64,000 nucleotides of DNA from MPNP01 sp026710155 (GCA_965200885.1 OZ241737.1:1302001-1366000), one strand, 5' to 3'. Shown: positions 9,299 through 19,069, numbered from the stretch's first letter. Numbers and translations are program-made. Notes: generated by a model not told the origin, from the sequence alone.

Positions 9299-9884
9299 AT
9301 GAAAGCCAAAATCAAAAAAATATTGATCGTTGTTGAGGAAACATATTCGGAAATGGGTAGGGAAGTTACCCCGCCTACTCGAAAGGCATCAGCCATAGCG
9401 GTAATTTCAAATCCACTGGCCGGGCAATTCAAGGAAGATTTGACGGATTTGATGGAATTTGGAGAAGAGTTGGGAGGTTTGTTGGGCAAAAGATGTGTGA
9501 GGGTATTGGGTATCAAACCTGAACAAGCCGAGAGTTATAGTAAATCAGCAATGGTGAGTGAAATGGGTGAACTTGAACATGCTGCTGCAATTCTCCATCC
9601 CAAACTGGGTGAGCCTTTGCGCAAGGAAGTTTCCAAAGGTGCTGCATTGGTACCATCAACCAAGAAAATGGGTTCTATGGGGACAATCACTTGATATCCC
9701 CTTGGGGCATAAGGATGCAGCCTATGTAAGATCACATTTTGATGGCATGGAAGTCAGGTTATGTGATGCGCCGAAAGGTGATGAAATTATGGTTGCAGTT
9801 GCAGTAACTGACAGTGGACGCCCTTTCCCAAGGGTGGTTGGAGTTGAAGCCAAGGATGCTAAGGGTGAGGATGGACTTAGATAA
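9299..9884 (+). pseudogene. DUF1185 'amino acid synthesis' family gene with frameshift
   Basis: The first part (9299 to about 9690) reads ILIVVEETYSEMGREV..., with the family blocks GIKPEQAESY and GELEHAAAILHPKLGEPLRK, and stops at a TGA at 9692-9694. The second part continues in another frame with LDIPLGHKDAAYVRSHFDGM and MVAVAVTDSGRP, ending at 9884. The two halves join into a protein of about 195 residues, the expected length of DUF1185, so a single indel between about 9670 and 9692 broke the gene. The ATG at 9299 has a strong AGGAGAAG ribosome-binding site. In other genomes this family sits beside Mo-hydroxylase and 6-hydroxynicotinate reductase genes, as here. Its biochemical role is not established. 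A programmed frameshift is possible but no slippery heptamer is evident. Confidence 0.82.
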
Positions 9885-10016
9885 ATAACAACAGTGAATG
9901 ATTAGAAGTGGAACTTCCACTGCCGACCTAATTGATTCCATTTAGGTAATCACGGCAAATTGTAATAAGAATCCAGTACGAATATATCCCTTGTCTCCAT
10001 TATGTTAAATTATTAA

Positions 10017-10724
10017 TTACTCCCCATCGAGAGTAACACACTTTGGAGTAATACCCAATGCCAAAATTGGACATCCTCCATTCCTACCTGCTTCTAGACG
10101 GTAAAGAAGTTTTTCCATAAATGTAGTTGATGCACCGAACTTCTTGTAGACATCATTGCTACCTTCTTCACCAGTTTTAGTGAGTACTTTGCCCAAACTA
10201 CGCATGAAATTTGTATCAAGTTGGTTACCTCTGGTCAACAAAATTCCAACATCAATCGCACCTGCAGCATGGAAGGCAGATAAGGCATAGAGATCTCTGT
10301 CATATGTCTGATCCTTACTATTCCACTCAAAATCCAACGCAACTTTACCATTCACGAAGTCGATTCGATGACCAGAAAGGTATCCCTTGCGAATGTAATC
10401 ACGGAGTATCTCGTTTCCATGAGGTGACAGTAGTTTCACATGAAGGTCTGCGGTAATTTGGGTTTCCTGCCAATCGGTGTCTTCAAACAGTTCATCTACA
10501 TACTTGGCAATTAACCCCTTACTTCCTCCGGGTTTACGAATCATTGAAGTAGTAATTTCAAATTTTTCCAATACCTCAACAATCTTTTTGAATTGATCAG
10601 GATAGTTATTTGCCAATATTGTTGCAGCACTCCTATAACTATGAATCTCAAATTTGTCTCGGATGGTTGATGGAAAAATACCATCTACCAAGAATCTTTC
10701 ATCGGCAGTATTACTTGTACTCAT
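10017..10724 (-). CDS. BglII-family type II restriction endonuclease
   Basis: This 235-residue protein resembles the BglII restriction endonuclease family (Endonuc-BglII). The region FEIHSYRSAATILA near the N-terminus and the block RIDFVNGKVALDFEWNSKDQ near residues 115-135 match the family; in BglII the active site is D...ExQ, and here the corresponding stretch offers Asp, then Glu in FEWN. It would cut double-stranded DNA at a short palindrome protected by the adjacent methylase. The start is ATG 10724, which shares its A with the methylase stop (TGATG), so translation is coupled and the methylase is made first. A TTG one codon upstream is also open. The recognition site cannot be deduced here. 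Confidence 0.78.
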   Translation of the reverse strand: MSTSNTADERFLVDGIFPSTIRDKFEIHSYRSAATILANNYPDQFKKIVEVLEKFEITTSMIRKPGGSKGLIAKYVDELFEDTDWQETQITADLHVKLLSPHGNEILRDYIRKGYLSGHRIDFVNGKVALDFEWNSKDQTYDRDLYALSAFHAAGAIDVGILLTRGNQLDTNFMRSLGKVLTKTGEEGSNDVYKKFGASTTFMEKLLYRLEAGRNGGCPILALGITPKCVTLDGE

Positions 10725-11353
10725 CAAGTTGTGACTGAATTTGCTGAGTTATAAGAATAGGTTGGCCAATCAGGCTGATAGGCTGAAACTGCTTGGTCAC
10801 CCCACACAGTCCAACCTTCACGCTGTCCTCGCCCAAAAAGTTCAAGATATGGTCCCCAACTGCACGCCTCAATAATTTCGTATTGTTCGTCAGGTTTACG
10901 TGAATGTTCACGTTTTCGGGTCGCCATAAAGTTGACTTGACTACGGCCTGGAGCAAGTGTCCTTGCTTTCTTTCCACGTACACCAAACAATACCAACTCA
11001 GTCACATTGCGGAAGTAAAATCCTACTCCTCGCCCGTCAGGACCCCCATCCTTTCTAATCTTGTGCCAAATCAGATTGGTTTTGTACTCAAACTCCCAAG
11101 CTTCAAGGATACGAAGTCCATCAGGTAACATGGCGTTTGGGCACCACAGATAACAATGAGAGGTGTTATTCATGAATTGTTTGATTGGCAGTTCTGCTAT
11201 CTCATCAAGTGAAAGAGTATCGTAGCGATTCAATCTTTGATGTTCAGGCGCAACCTTGCCTGTGCGATTAGTGAACCGCCATGGTGGGTCAGCAAGTACT
11301 GTACCAAATTTATGTCCATTAAGAGTTTTTTTCAATTCCTTTGCTGCACTCAT
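10724..11353 (-). CDS. MT-A70 family DNA N6-adenine methyltransferase
   Basis: This is an S-adenosylmethionine-dependent adenine-N6 methylase of the MT-A70 family, 209 residues. The catalytic DPPW motif is at about residues 22-25 (VLADPPWRF), and the C-terminal half has the family pattern of TRKREHSRKPDEQYEIIE followed by ELFGRGQREGW. It presumably protects the host at the sequence cut by the downstream endonuclease, with which it overlaps. A GGGGGGAT stretch lies just before the ATG at 11353. The gene pair is separated from the upstream permease by about 255 AT-rich bases, which should hold its promoter. I see no C-protein (controller) gene. Confidence 0.88.
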   Translation of the reverse strand: MSAAKELKKTLNGHKFGTVLADPPWRFTNRTGKVAPEHQRLNRYDTLSLDEIAELPIKQFMNNTSHCYLWCPNAMLPDGLRILEAWEFEYKTNLIWHKIRKDGGPDGRGVGFYFRNVTELVLFGVRGKKARTLAPGRSQVNFMATRKREHSRKPDEQYEIIEACSWGPYLELFGRGQREGWTVWGDQAVSAYQPDWPTYSYNSANSVTT

Positions 11354-11609
11354 ACTTATCCCCCCAAGGTTTGATTGATTCTTGAGTCAAGTGATTTATT
11401 GATCATGTATCGAGCCACTAATTTGTAAATTATTATCCCCCAAGATTCACGGAGTAAACAACAAGAAATACAAACCTGCATAATTGTTCCAGAGACTTTT
11501 ATATTTGGGGGTTCTCCAAATCATATCTAAGAACAAATGAAGGATTGAATAATTTCTGCATTATCAAGTTGGGAAAAATTTAACTAATTTAACATAAAAT
11601 GTAAATCCT

Positions 11610-12659
11610 TTACCCAACAAGTTGCAAATATATCAGGTATCCAAATCCTGATAGGATTGAGCCAACAAAACCCAAAAATAGATACCAGACAAATAGATTG
11701 CGCCTGACCAGTACAAAAACGGCCATTGAGGCAGGAAGACTGCTGACACCACCTGCTACCATGAAAGTCAGGGCACCAGGTAATGACATTCCCATATCTA
11801 CAAGACCTCCAACCATCGGGATTGCAGCGTATCCATTCAAATAGGCTGGTACACCAACGAAAGCTGCAGTTGGGATCAACCACCATTCACTATTGGCTCC
11901 AAGATAGCTGCCAACAAATTCAGGGGGTATATAAGCAACCATGAGGCTTTCGATCAAAAAGGCTAGTGTCAACCATTTGAAAAGAAAAAATCCGGTAGTT
12001 TTTGATTCTTCAACAAAGGAGTTTCTCCTTTCATCATCTTTCCAAAAGGCCCAAACAATTTTTTTGTTGCTTCTTTTTAAATTGCAACAACCACTAAACT
12101 CGGTTACTTCTCCCTCACGCAGAGGATTGGCAAACAACCCACGCTGAACAAGAACATGTGTGGCAAACCCAGCAGCTAGTCCAAGAAAGATGGCTGCAAT
12201 GGTTTTGACAATTGTAAATTCAATCCCTAGAACCGCCGATAGAAGGACAAACATCTCAGGATCCATTAGGGGTGAGGAAATCCAAAAAGCCATGACAGGA
12301 GCTAAGGGAACTCCAGCCTGTAACAAACCAGCAATTAGGGGAATTACTGTACATGAACAAAAAGGTGAAAGTCCACCAAAAATGGCTGCGGCAACAATCA
12401 TTTTCCTTGCATGCCCAGCAAATACAGTTGCAATTTGCTGGTCCAGACCAGTAGCCTTTGCACCGCCTGCTATAACAACGGACAAAACCAGAAACGGAAA
12501 GATAAATCCTAGCGATGCAAATAAGAATCTAATACTTTCCGGAACTTGCTCGGTATCGAATAGTACAATCCCGAGGAATAGAATTATGAATGCAATAACA
12601 ACCTTATCCAATGGGAAGAAATATGATACCAAAAGGGCCTTTGCTTCTCTGATTGTCAT
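11610..12659 (-). CDS. ArsP/UPF0718-family permease
   Basis: This is a 349-residue integral membrane protein of the permease family PF03773 (UPF0718, which includes the organoarsenical exporter ArsP). The diagnostic segment SPFCSCTVIPLIAGLLQAGVP is present near residue 96, and a second similar half follows with VGVPAYLNGYAAIPMVGGL near residue 265, the two-repeat plan of the family. A hydrophilic loop of about 45 residues separates the halves and contains CCNLKR. It could export a methylated metalloid or serve another ion; nothing nearby (no arsR or arsC) points to arsenic. The 292 bases upstream (12660-12951) are AT-rich and hold no gene that I can see. Confidence 0.85.
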   Translation of the reverse strand: MTIREAKALLVSYFFPLDKVVIAFIILFLGIVLFDTEQVPESIRFLFASLGFIFPFLVLSVVIAGGAKATGLDQQIATVFAGHARKMIVAAAIFGGLSPFCSCTVIPLIAGLLQAGVPLAPVMAFWISSPLMDPEMFVLLSAVLGIEFTIVKTIAAIFLGLAAGFATHVLVQRGLFANPLREGEVTEFSGCCNLKRSNKKIVWAFWKDDERRNSFVEESKTTGFFLFKWLTLAFLIESLMVAYIPPEFVGSYLGANSEWWLIPTAAFVGVPAYLNGYAAIPMVGGLVDMGMSLPGALTFMVAGGVSSLPASMAVFVLVRRNLFVWYLFLGFVGSILSGFGYLIYLQLVG

Positions 12660-12951
12660 TGAGTGTACGATTTCAATAAAGTGAAAAATCCCTCAAAACC
12701 ACTTATAATTGTGATGACGAGTTTCAAAATTAAACACAAAAGTAATTGAGATGAACTGAGTATTTTATTCAAATTATTCCTAATGATTAAGATTAGATAT
12801 AAATCATTAAGGCATGTGGAAAACCCTACATAACAATATTTTGTGACACTAGATATTCAAAAATCGATTTAAACTTTACTATTCTCTTGAACTGTAACTT
12901 TGTTTAAGATTGCTTTGATCGGTTTGAACAACATCATTCAAGCACCCTTTA

Positions 12952-14346
12952 CTATATCAGGGATTCAATCAAACATTTGATATCATTCATTTCTTCCAAT
13001 TTTTCGACAGCTTGAAAAAACGATGTTTGTTTGGAAGAATTTAATATCTTGGACGAAGCATCATAGAATTTTGAATTGAGCTCCTCTTTGCTCAAGGGAT
13101 TCAGGGGACCTCCGCGGTATATATCTGGAGACCGAACATTCAAAACTCGTCCATCATGAGTTCTGACAGTAATATCAAATATCAACTTTTCCTTACCAAG
13201 TTTAACAATCTCAGGATCAACATAAGTTTTAACCTTGCGTTGCAAATCCTGTACCTTCTCTGAGCATACAAATTCATCTGTGAACTCGGCCATTCCCGCT
13301 TTACGCCTTATGAGAATCGTTGCCATTTGAAAAGGAACACAGAATTTACCTTCTAGAGCGTTGGTAGCCAGTTTTATTCGAAGTGGACCTGGTGCTATGG
13401 TGTTCTCACCTGTTTTGACTTGGATTTCGGCAACTTCTTCAGGTGTCAAGTCGTGTGTGACAACAAGATCTAGCATTGCATCCATACCGGGATGGCCAAC
13501 CACCCCACAAGGATATGGCTTAATTGATGTTCCAGGATCAAGGATGGCAAATGGTTTCCCCAACCTGTTTTCTATTTTTTTAGAATTAAAACCTCCACCA
13601 AATGCTTCAAAGAAACCTCTTCCAGTTTCTAAGGAATTCAGTTTACCAGTCAGACCCAGCCCAGCCATTCTGGCAGCAGCAACACCACTTTCCGAAGCCA
13701 GACCCATGTTGAGCGGCTTGGCCATTGAGCCATGGTTCGACCCTATGCCAGAGGCCATAGTGGCCACTATGGCCAAGGCATTCGCCATCTGATAGGCATT
13801 AAGTTCCATAAGTTTTGCTGCCGCAATGGTTGATCCAAATACACCAATGGTTCCACTCGTGTGAAATCCCCGCTTGCCAGTGAAATGATCAGAACCTATT
13901 GCTTCGGCAATTTTTACCTGGACCTCGAAACCTGCGACAAAGGCTGAAAGGAATGCATTTCCAGATGATCCCAACATTTCAGCGACAGCATAGGAGGAAC
14001 ATAGGGGTTGCATGGTCGGATGAATCAATACGGTACGATCAGGTTCCTTTGATAGGGCCGTATCGTCCCAGTCATGGGCATGACCAGCTGTTCCATTGAT
14101 CAAGGCGGCCATTTGGATGGGTACCCGTAAGCTGTCATGTCCCAATGTAGATGCCTCCGGATGACCTCCACCCGCTTGGGCATACTTTCTCAGTATCTGA
14201 GCGCTTGGTTCGGTAGAACCTGCAATAATTGCAGATGTACCATCGACTATGCAACGTTTGGCCACCTGAATGACTTCGTCAGGCAAATCATCAAAATGTA
14301 GCTGGGTAGCAAATTCGGAGAATTGTTCAGCTATCGTTTGTGTCAC
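12952..14346 (-). CDS. MmgE/PrpD family protein (paralogue 1)
   Basis: This 464-residue protein belongs to the MmgE/PrpD family, whose known members include 2-methylcitrate dehydratase, iminodisuccinate epimerase and cis-aconitate decarboxylase. The family motif GTAGHAHDWDDT is present near residues 85-96, followed by IHPTMQPLCSSYAVAEM and the helical GFEVQVKIAEAIG segment. It is the last gene of the leftward Tct operon, separated from the other MmgE/PrpD paralogue by about 180 bases. With a tripartite carboxylate transporter upstream, the likely substrate is a di- or tricarboxylate. The exact reaction cannot be read from the sequence. Confidence 0.87.
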   Translation of the reverse strand: MTQTIAEQFSEFATQLHFDDLPDEVIQVAKRCIVDGTSAIIAGSTEPSAQILRKYAQAGGGHPEASTLGHDSLRVPIQMAALINGTAGHAHDWDDTALSKEPDRTVLIHPTMQPLCSSYAVAEMLGSSGNAFLSAFVAGFEVQVKIAEAIGSDHFTGKRGFHTSGTIGVFGSTIAAAKLMELNAYQMANALAIVATMASGIGSNHGSMAKPLNMGLASESGVAAARMAGLGLTGKLNSLETGRGFFEAFGGGFNSKKIENRLGKPFAILDPGTSIKPYPCGVVGHPGMDAMLDLVVTHDLTPEEVAEIQVKTGENTIAPGPLRIKLATNALEGKFCVPFQMATILIRRKAGMAEFTDEFVCSEKVQDLQRKVKTYVDPEIVKLGKEKLIFDITVRTHDGRVLNVRSPDIYRGGPLNPLSKEELNSKFYDASSKILNSSKQTSFFQAVEKLEEMNDIKCLIESLI

Positions 14347-14525
14347 TATTCAAATCCTGCTTTAGTGTTATAAAACCAACTGGAAAGTCAATTGATTTGG
14401 AGCCTTGTACTGAATGAAAATGTTGGCCCTATCATATCCCACGAAACCATATCTCCACATGATCAAACATCCACAAGTGATCGAATTCAACTGCTACTTA
14501 TCAAGGAACGGAAAAGCATACATTT

Positions 14526-15944
14526 TCAGTTCAGAATTGTTGAGGAATAATCCGGCTTGCCAAGAATTACTTTCTTATCGATTATTGCCTCGGAACATAA
14601 GCAAGCGGAAATCAGATCACTGATTTCAAAGGTATCCTGAAAACACATGCCCATCAACTTCTTGCCGCCGTCAGGCAAACAGCCTGCCAGAATATCACCC
14701 ACCTTGACCTGTATCTCATCCTGGTTCATGGGTGAATCGGGAGTACCTCGAACCACTTTGGCATGATGTCTAAGTTGGTTACCGTTGATCATTTCAACGG
14801 TAACTATAGCTTGGCGTTCCGGATAGGACAGGGTTAGTGCTTCATCCGGAATCAAGTTGATTTTCTTCCTCCAGGCATGTACCATGTGGTCGGTCATACG
14901 ATCAAGGCTATGTGAATTTTCAAAACCAACCTTGCCATCAGTTAAGGCCAAGGCAACCAGGTGTTGACAACAAACTGCAGGCATTTTCCGATCATTGATC
15001 ACATGAAACCGATTCGACGGAACCTTTATGGTAATTGATTTCACTTCATCCAAATGCACAGGGCGACAACCGAATAATACCTCGACAGCGTCCAATACCG
15101 ATTGAATAGGTGATCCTACTGGCCATTTCTTGATGGTCGAATGTTCGATTTCGAAATGTGTACCCAATCTTTCGACAAAAGCTTCGGGAGATGGTGATTC
15201 GGCAAAGGCTTCCAGATAGCCTTTTGGCCCGGTTATTGGTCTGCTTGGCCCAGTCATTCCAGCTTTGGCCAATCTGGCTGCAAAAATGCCGTTACGGGCT
15301 GCCTTTGCTCCAAAATCAAAGGATTTTTCAATATGATCGGGATCTCTGTTCCAATATGATAATCCCGAAGCCTGTTGAACGGAAAATGACATTAGAAACT
15401 CAACTTGAGTTGGGTTTAGACCATAGAGAGCACCGGCTGTTGCCGCAGCCCCGAACAATGCTCCAAAGGAGTGGGTTGAAAACACGGTGGTTTTAGGGCT
15501 GGAGAAACCCAATGCCTTGGTGGAACGGGCGCCTATGTCATATCCAAGGACAATGGCTTTCAACATGGCTTCGGCTGAAACGTCACACTCTTCGGCCACA
15601 GAAATCGCCACGGGGATAACAGCACAACCAGGATGAAAACGACCCAGAATGTGACTGTCATCGGTTTCATCGGCATGAGCTGCCATGGCATTGGCAAAGG
15701 CGGCATATTCGGCACTCACCCTAATTTTGCTCCCCAAGAGGGTTGAACAGCCGGCTTGCTCCTGGGCCTGAGCAAAATCATAGCCAAATTTACCTGCCGG
15801 CAGGAATCGTCCACTAAGTATTGCTGCCATGGTATCCAAAAGATGACATCGGGCCCGAACTAGTACCCCTTGGTTCAACTGTGCCGGCAAAGCATTGGCT
15901 ATATAGTCGGCTAGAATTTTTTCAACTGTCATTGAAGTGGCCAT
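14526..15944 (-). CDS. MmgE/PrpD family protein (paralogue 2)
   Basis: This is a second MmgE/PrpD protein of 472 residues, clearly diverged from its neighbour. Its motif reads MAAHADETDDSHILGRFHPG near residues 90-110, and FGALFGAAATAGALYGL follows near residue 160. Its ATG overlaps the end of the fused TctA-TctB gene by 16 bases, so it is translated with the transporter. A second in-frame ATG four codons in (15932) is also possible. Two different paralogues beside one transporter suggest either consecutive steps on one substrate, such as epimerisation and dehydration, or a heteromeric enzyme; this is inference. Confidence 0.86.
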   Translation of the reverse strand: MATSMTVEKILADYIANALPAQLNQGVLVRARCHLLDTMAAILSGRFLPAGKFGYDFAQAQEQAGCSTLLGSKIRVSAEYAAFANAMAAHADETDDSHILGRFHPGCAVIPVAISVAEECDVSAEAMLKAIVLGYDIGARSTKALGFSSPKTTVFSTHSFGALFGAAATAGALYGLNPTQVEFLMSFSVQQASGLSYWNRDPDHIEKSFDFGAKAARNGIFAARLAKAGMTGPSRPITGPKGYLEAFAESPSPEAFVERLGTHFEIEHSTIKKWPVGSPIQSVLDAVEVLFGCRPVHLDEVKSITIKVPSNRFHVINDRKMPAVCCQHLVALALTDGKVGFENSHSLDRMTDHMVHAWRKKINLIPDEALTLSYPERQAIVTVEMINGNQLRHHAKVVRGTPDSPMNQDEIQVKVGDILAGCLPDGGKKLMGMCFQDTFEISDLISACLCSEAIIDKKVILGKPDYSSTILN

Positions 15945-17902
15945 GGAAGGGTTATCCAGTTTTGAAGTAAGCCAGTGGGAAAACGTAAGGTCAGTTGATC
16001 AGATAGGATTCCAAGAAAAAGTATAAAACCTCCTGCTCCAATTGCAGATTTCCAAGGCAAAACTTGACCTCGCAACCACAGGAACAAAAATATGAATGTA
16101 GCTATGCCAAGAACAAAACCAATCAATGCGGAAACCAATAACATGCCAAGGAGCAAGGCAAGATGGAACTCCGCTGAAGGTGTTTCACTTCGAGTATGAA
16201 CCCGATCAGCATCATAATAGGCAATATCTGGACTTTTACGAAGTGCCATCATGATAACCAGCGGGGATATACAGGCCAAAGCCGAAATAGAGGCCACCAT
16301 GGGGTACAACCCGGTTAGGATATTGAAACTCATCCCGTCGATCAGGATAAAAAAGGCAGAGCTTATAATCACTAATATAAACAGCCATTGAGGGAAGGTT
16401 TTGCGATGGGAATAAGGGCCGTCTTCGGTCAATTCATCAGTCTGTCCTTGCTTGAAAAACACTGCCGCACCAATGGAGAAAAGTGTTAGTACCAAAAGAC
16501 CAAGAACAATCGGTCTTTCAAGGAAACTCCAACCATAAAGAGCAACTGTTTGATAAATGGAACTTTCAACCCGAGTGGACAATACGAACCCAATCAGAAG
16601 GGCTGGTCGAGGCCAGCCAAAGCGTTTCATGTAAACCCCGAGAATGCTTAGCAGAAATAGAGCGATTAAATCACCCCAGTTTCGTGTAGCTTGAAAAGCG
16701 GCAAAAAAGATAACCCCAAACATGAATGGGGCCAATAGAGCATACCTTATGGTTGTCAGTCGAGCTACTTGTGGTGACAACACAAAACATATGCCGGCTC
16801 CGACGACATTTGCTAAAGCAAGTGTCCAGATAATCAGGTAAACAAGGTCAAGATGATCTGTGATCATTTCGGTACCAGGATCAACTCCAATCAGAATCAA
16901 GCCCCCCAATAGAATTGCCATACTTCCAGAACCGGGGATTCCCAGCAGTATAGTTGGAATAAGGGCACCACCTTCCTTGGCATTATTAGCGCTTTCCGGA
17001 GCCACCACACCTCGAACATCACCAGTACCGTAATTTTCCTTATTTGGAGTTGTTTGGACTGCATGTCCGTAGGCAATCCAATCTACGACACTGCCGCCGA
17101 GTCCCGGTAGTGCACCAACAATGCATCCTATGGTAGAACAACGCAGACTCAATCCTTTGTTTCGCCACCAGTCCTTAACACCCTGTCCCCAACCGCAAGA
17201 CTGCAAGACTCCCGATTCCGAAATTGACTTTTGACGGCGTAACAGATCAATGATCTCAGGGGTGGCGAACATAGCAAGACCGACGACCACAAGAGGAAGT
17301 GGATCAAGCAAGTATTCAAATCCCAAGGTGGCACGCTGAACTCCTGAAAGAGGTGCAGCACCAAGAGCGCCCAACATTAGCCCCATGGCGCAAGCTGTCA
17401 GTCCTTTCCAAATATTGGCTCCAGTCAGGATACCCACCATTGATAGGGCCAGGACAACAAGCATGAATTGCTCTCCAAATCCTATCAACAGGATAATCGG
17501 TTTGGCAAAAAATATCGCGAAGGAAAGAACAAAGGCTCCAAAAAGTCCCCCAAAAAGAGAGGATATAAATGCTGCTGAAAGTGCTCTCGTTCCATCTCCC
17601 TTTTTGGACATGGGAAAACCATCAAGCACGGTGGCTTGTGAACCAGATGTTCCAGGTATACCCATCAGAACAGATGGAAAGGTATCGGAAGTAGTTGTAA
17701 CAGCTGTCAAACCAATCATCATCGGCAGAGCCACCTCAGGGTCAAGCCCAAATACAAAGGGAAGCAGCAACGCCAACCCCGCAGTACCTCCCAGGCCAGG
17801 GAGAATACCTACGATCAGACCAACGAGTACACCGAGGATCATGCTCATAAAGGTGTTTGGCGAAGCTAATTCCGCTAAAGCAATAATTGCTGCATCAAGC
17901 AA
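15929..17902 (-). CDS. Fused TctA-TctB membrane component of a tripartite tricarboxylate transporter
   Basis: This 657-residue protein joins the large (TctA) and small (TctB) membrane subunits that are separate genes in the classical TctABC system. Residues 1 to about 490 match TctA, with the conserved LPGLGGTAGLALLLPFVFGL near residue 35 and LPGLGGSVVDWIAYGHAVQ near residue 265, and about a dozen hydrophobic helices. The last 150 residues have four helices in the TctB pattern, ending in TFIFLFLWLRGQ. The start is TTG 17902 with AAGGA nine bases upstream. It works with the solute receptor encoded 81 bases upstream, using an ion gradient rather than ATP. The fusion is clear from length and hydropathy. 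Confidence 0.86.
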   Translation of the reverse strand: MLDAAIIALAELASPNTFMSMILGVLVGLIVGILPGLGGTAGLALLLPFVFGLDPEVALPMMIGLTAVTTTSDTFPSVLMGIPGTSGSQATVLDGFPMSKKGDGTRALSAAFISSLFGGLFGAFVLSFAIFFAKPIILLIGFGEQFMLVVLALSMVGILTGANIWKGLTACAMGLMLGALGAAPLSGVQRATLGFEYLLDPLPLVVVGLAMFATPEIIDLLRRQKSISESGVLQSCGWGQGVKDWWRNKGLSLRCSTIGCIVGALPGLGGSVVDWIAYGHAVQTTPNKENYGTGDVRGVVAPESANNAKEGGALIPTILLGIPGSGSMAILLGGLILIGVDPGTEMITDHLDLVYLIIWTLALANVVGAGICFVLSPQVARLTTIRYALLAPFMFGVIFFAAFQATRNWGDLIALFLLSILGVYMKRFGWPRPALLIGFVLSTRVESSIYQTVALYGWSFLERPIVLGLLVLTLFSIGAAVFFKQGQTDELTEDGPYSHRKTFPQWLFILVIISSAFFILIDGMSFNILTGLYPMVASISALACISPLVIMMALRKSPDIAYYDADRVHTRSETPSAEFHLALLLGMLLVSALIGFVLGIATFIFLFLWLRGQVLPWKSAIGAGGFILFLGILSDQLTLRFPTGLLQNWITLPWPLQ

Positions 17903-17983
17903 TTGATAAAATCCTTAATTAGGAACGTTTATCAGTTTTGTTATTTAACAAGGATCAATCCCTAAAATTGATCCTTATCATGA

Positions 17984-19069
17984 TTAATTCAGACTTGAGT
18001 CATAATTTTCCATGAGGAAATTATTGGCCCAGGCACGAACTTCAGGTGCCATTGCGGTTCCAGTCTCGATTGCCCGTTGTGTTGCATCACCGAAGTTGAC
18101 CGGCATGGATCCAACTTCACGAGGGAGGCCAGCTTGAATATCTGGGTCTGCAATGACCTTTTTCATGGCCTCAATGTAAACCTGACGAATATTGTCCGGG
18201 GTTCCAGGTGGCAACATTATCGACTTGGAAATCATCACCTTGGCATTCATGAGATTTTGAAGCAATTCATAACCAGGACCACTGGGAGCACTGCCAGTTG
18301 CCGCTTCATAGAATTCGGGGAAAGTATGGACATCAGGGAGATCAGGATCACGTATCAGGGAACCGTCTTCCGTAATCACGCCATAGGCCCAGACCGGTAT
18401 TACACTTGAATCATCACCCCAATCCTTGAGATAAGATCGAGTATTATCGGTGTTAATGTTCATTTCACCTCTTTCGAAAGCAGCTTCGGCATCACTCGAA
18501 CTAAGCCCAAAAATAACACGTGCATCTACACCAAGCAATTCCATTGCAACCAAATCAAGCATCTCTGCTGAAATAGGTGTCTCGAGTCCAAAACGTAGAT
18601 CAGCTGCCTTTAGGGCTTCCAGATCAGCTTTTGGATCCCCGCTGCTTGCCCCGGTTTGTTCAACAATACCGTATAGGGTTGCGCCACGGGCAAAACCGGC
18701 TATGGCTGACCATTCATTGGGATCATACTCAGCTACTGAAGCACCGAGCAGAACTGGAAGAATTCCAGATGTTGAAGCCATAATCAACATGGTACCGTCA
18801 TTTGGTGCATTCTTGTGGAAGTCATTTGAAGCTGTTACAGAACCCCCGCCCGGCTTGTTCAAAACGATGATTTCGGGATTACCCGGTAGATGCTCCGAGA
18901 GTTTGGATTGCAAGAGTCTGGTCAAGCGATCGGTCCCACCTCCTTCACGAAAGCCAACGATCCAGGTTACTGTTTCCCCTTCAAGGGTAAATTCTTCTGC
19001 ACTGGTTGATAAAGGCAATAAAGTGACAACTACCAGACCAAGAATAAAATGTTTAAAAATCTTTAACAT
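17984..19069 (-). CDS. TctC-type extracytoplasmic solute receptor
   Basis: This is a 361-residue periplasmic receptor of the Bug/TctC family, which binds a carboxylate and hands it to TctAB. A signal peptide is evident: positive MLKIFKHF, a hydrophobic core, then cleavage near STSA-EE. The mature protein starts with the ligand-binding pattern VTWIVGFREGGGTDRLTRLL, followed by NKPGGGSVTASNDF, both typical. The ATG at 19069 has a near-perfect AAGGAGG ribosome-binding site. It is the first gene of the leftward operon TctC, TctAB, MmgE/PrpD, MmgE/PrpD, and is divergent from a LysR gene that probably controls it. Confidence 0.9.
   Translation of the reverse strand: MLKIFKHFILGLVVVTLLPLSTSAEEFTLEGETVTWIVGFREGGGTDRLTRLLQSKLSEHLPGNPEIIVLNKPGGGSVTASNDFHKNAPNDGTMLIMASTSGILPVLLGASVAEYDPNEWSAIAGFARGATLYGIVEQTGASSGDPKADLEALKAADLRFGLETPISAEMLDLVAMELLGVDARVIFGLSSSDAEAAFERGEMNINTDNTRSYLKDWGDDSSVIPVWAYGVITEDGSLIRDPDLPDVHTFPEFYEAATGSAPSGPGYELLQNLMNAKVMISKSIMLPPGTPDNIRQVYIEAMKKVIADPDIQAGLPREVGSMPVNFGDATQRAIETGTAMAPEVRAWANNFLMENYDSSLN

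Noticed and set aside
9299..9884. Programmed ribosomal frameshift in the DUF1185 gene
   Set aside because: No slippery heptamer or downstream structure is evident and the gene upstream is also broken, so simple decay is the better explanation.
12160..12684. A 174-residue plus-strand frame opposite the ArsP-like permease
   Set aside because: It is antisense to a clear membrane protein, has low-complexity content and no family resemblance.
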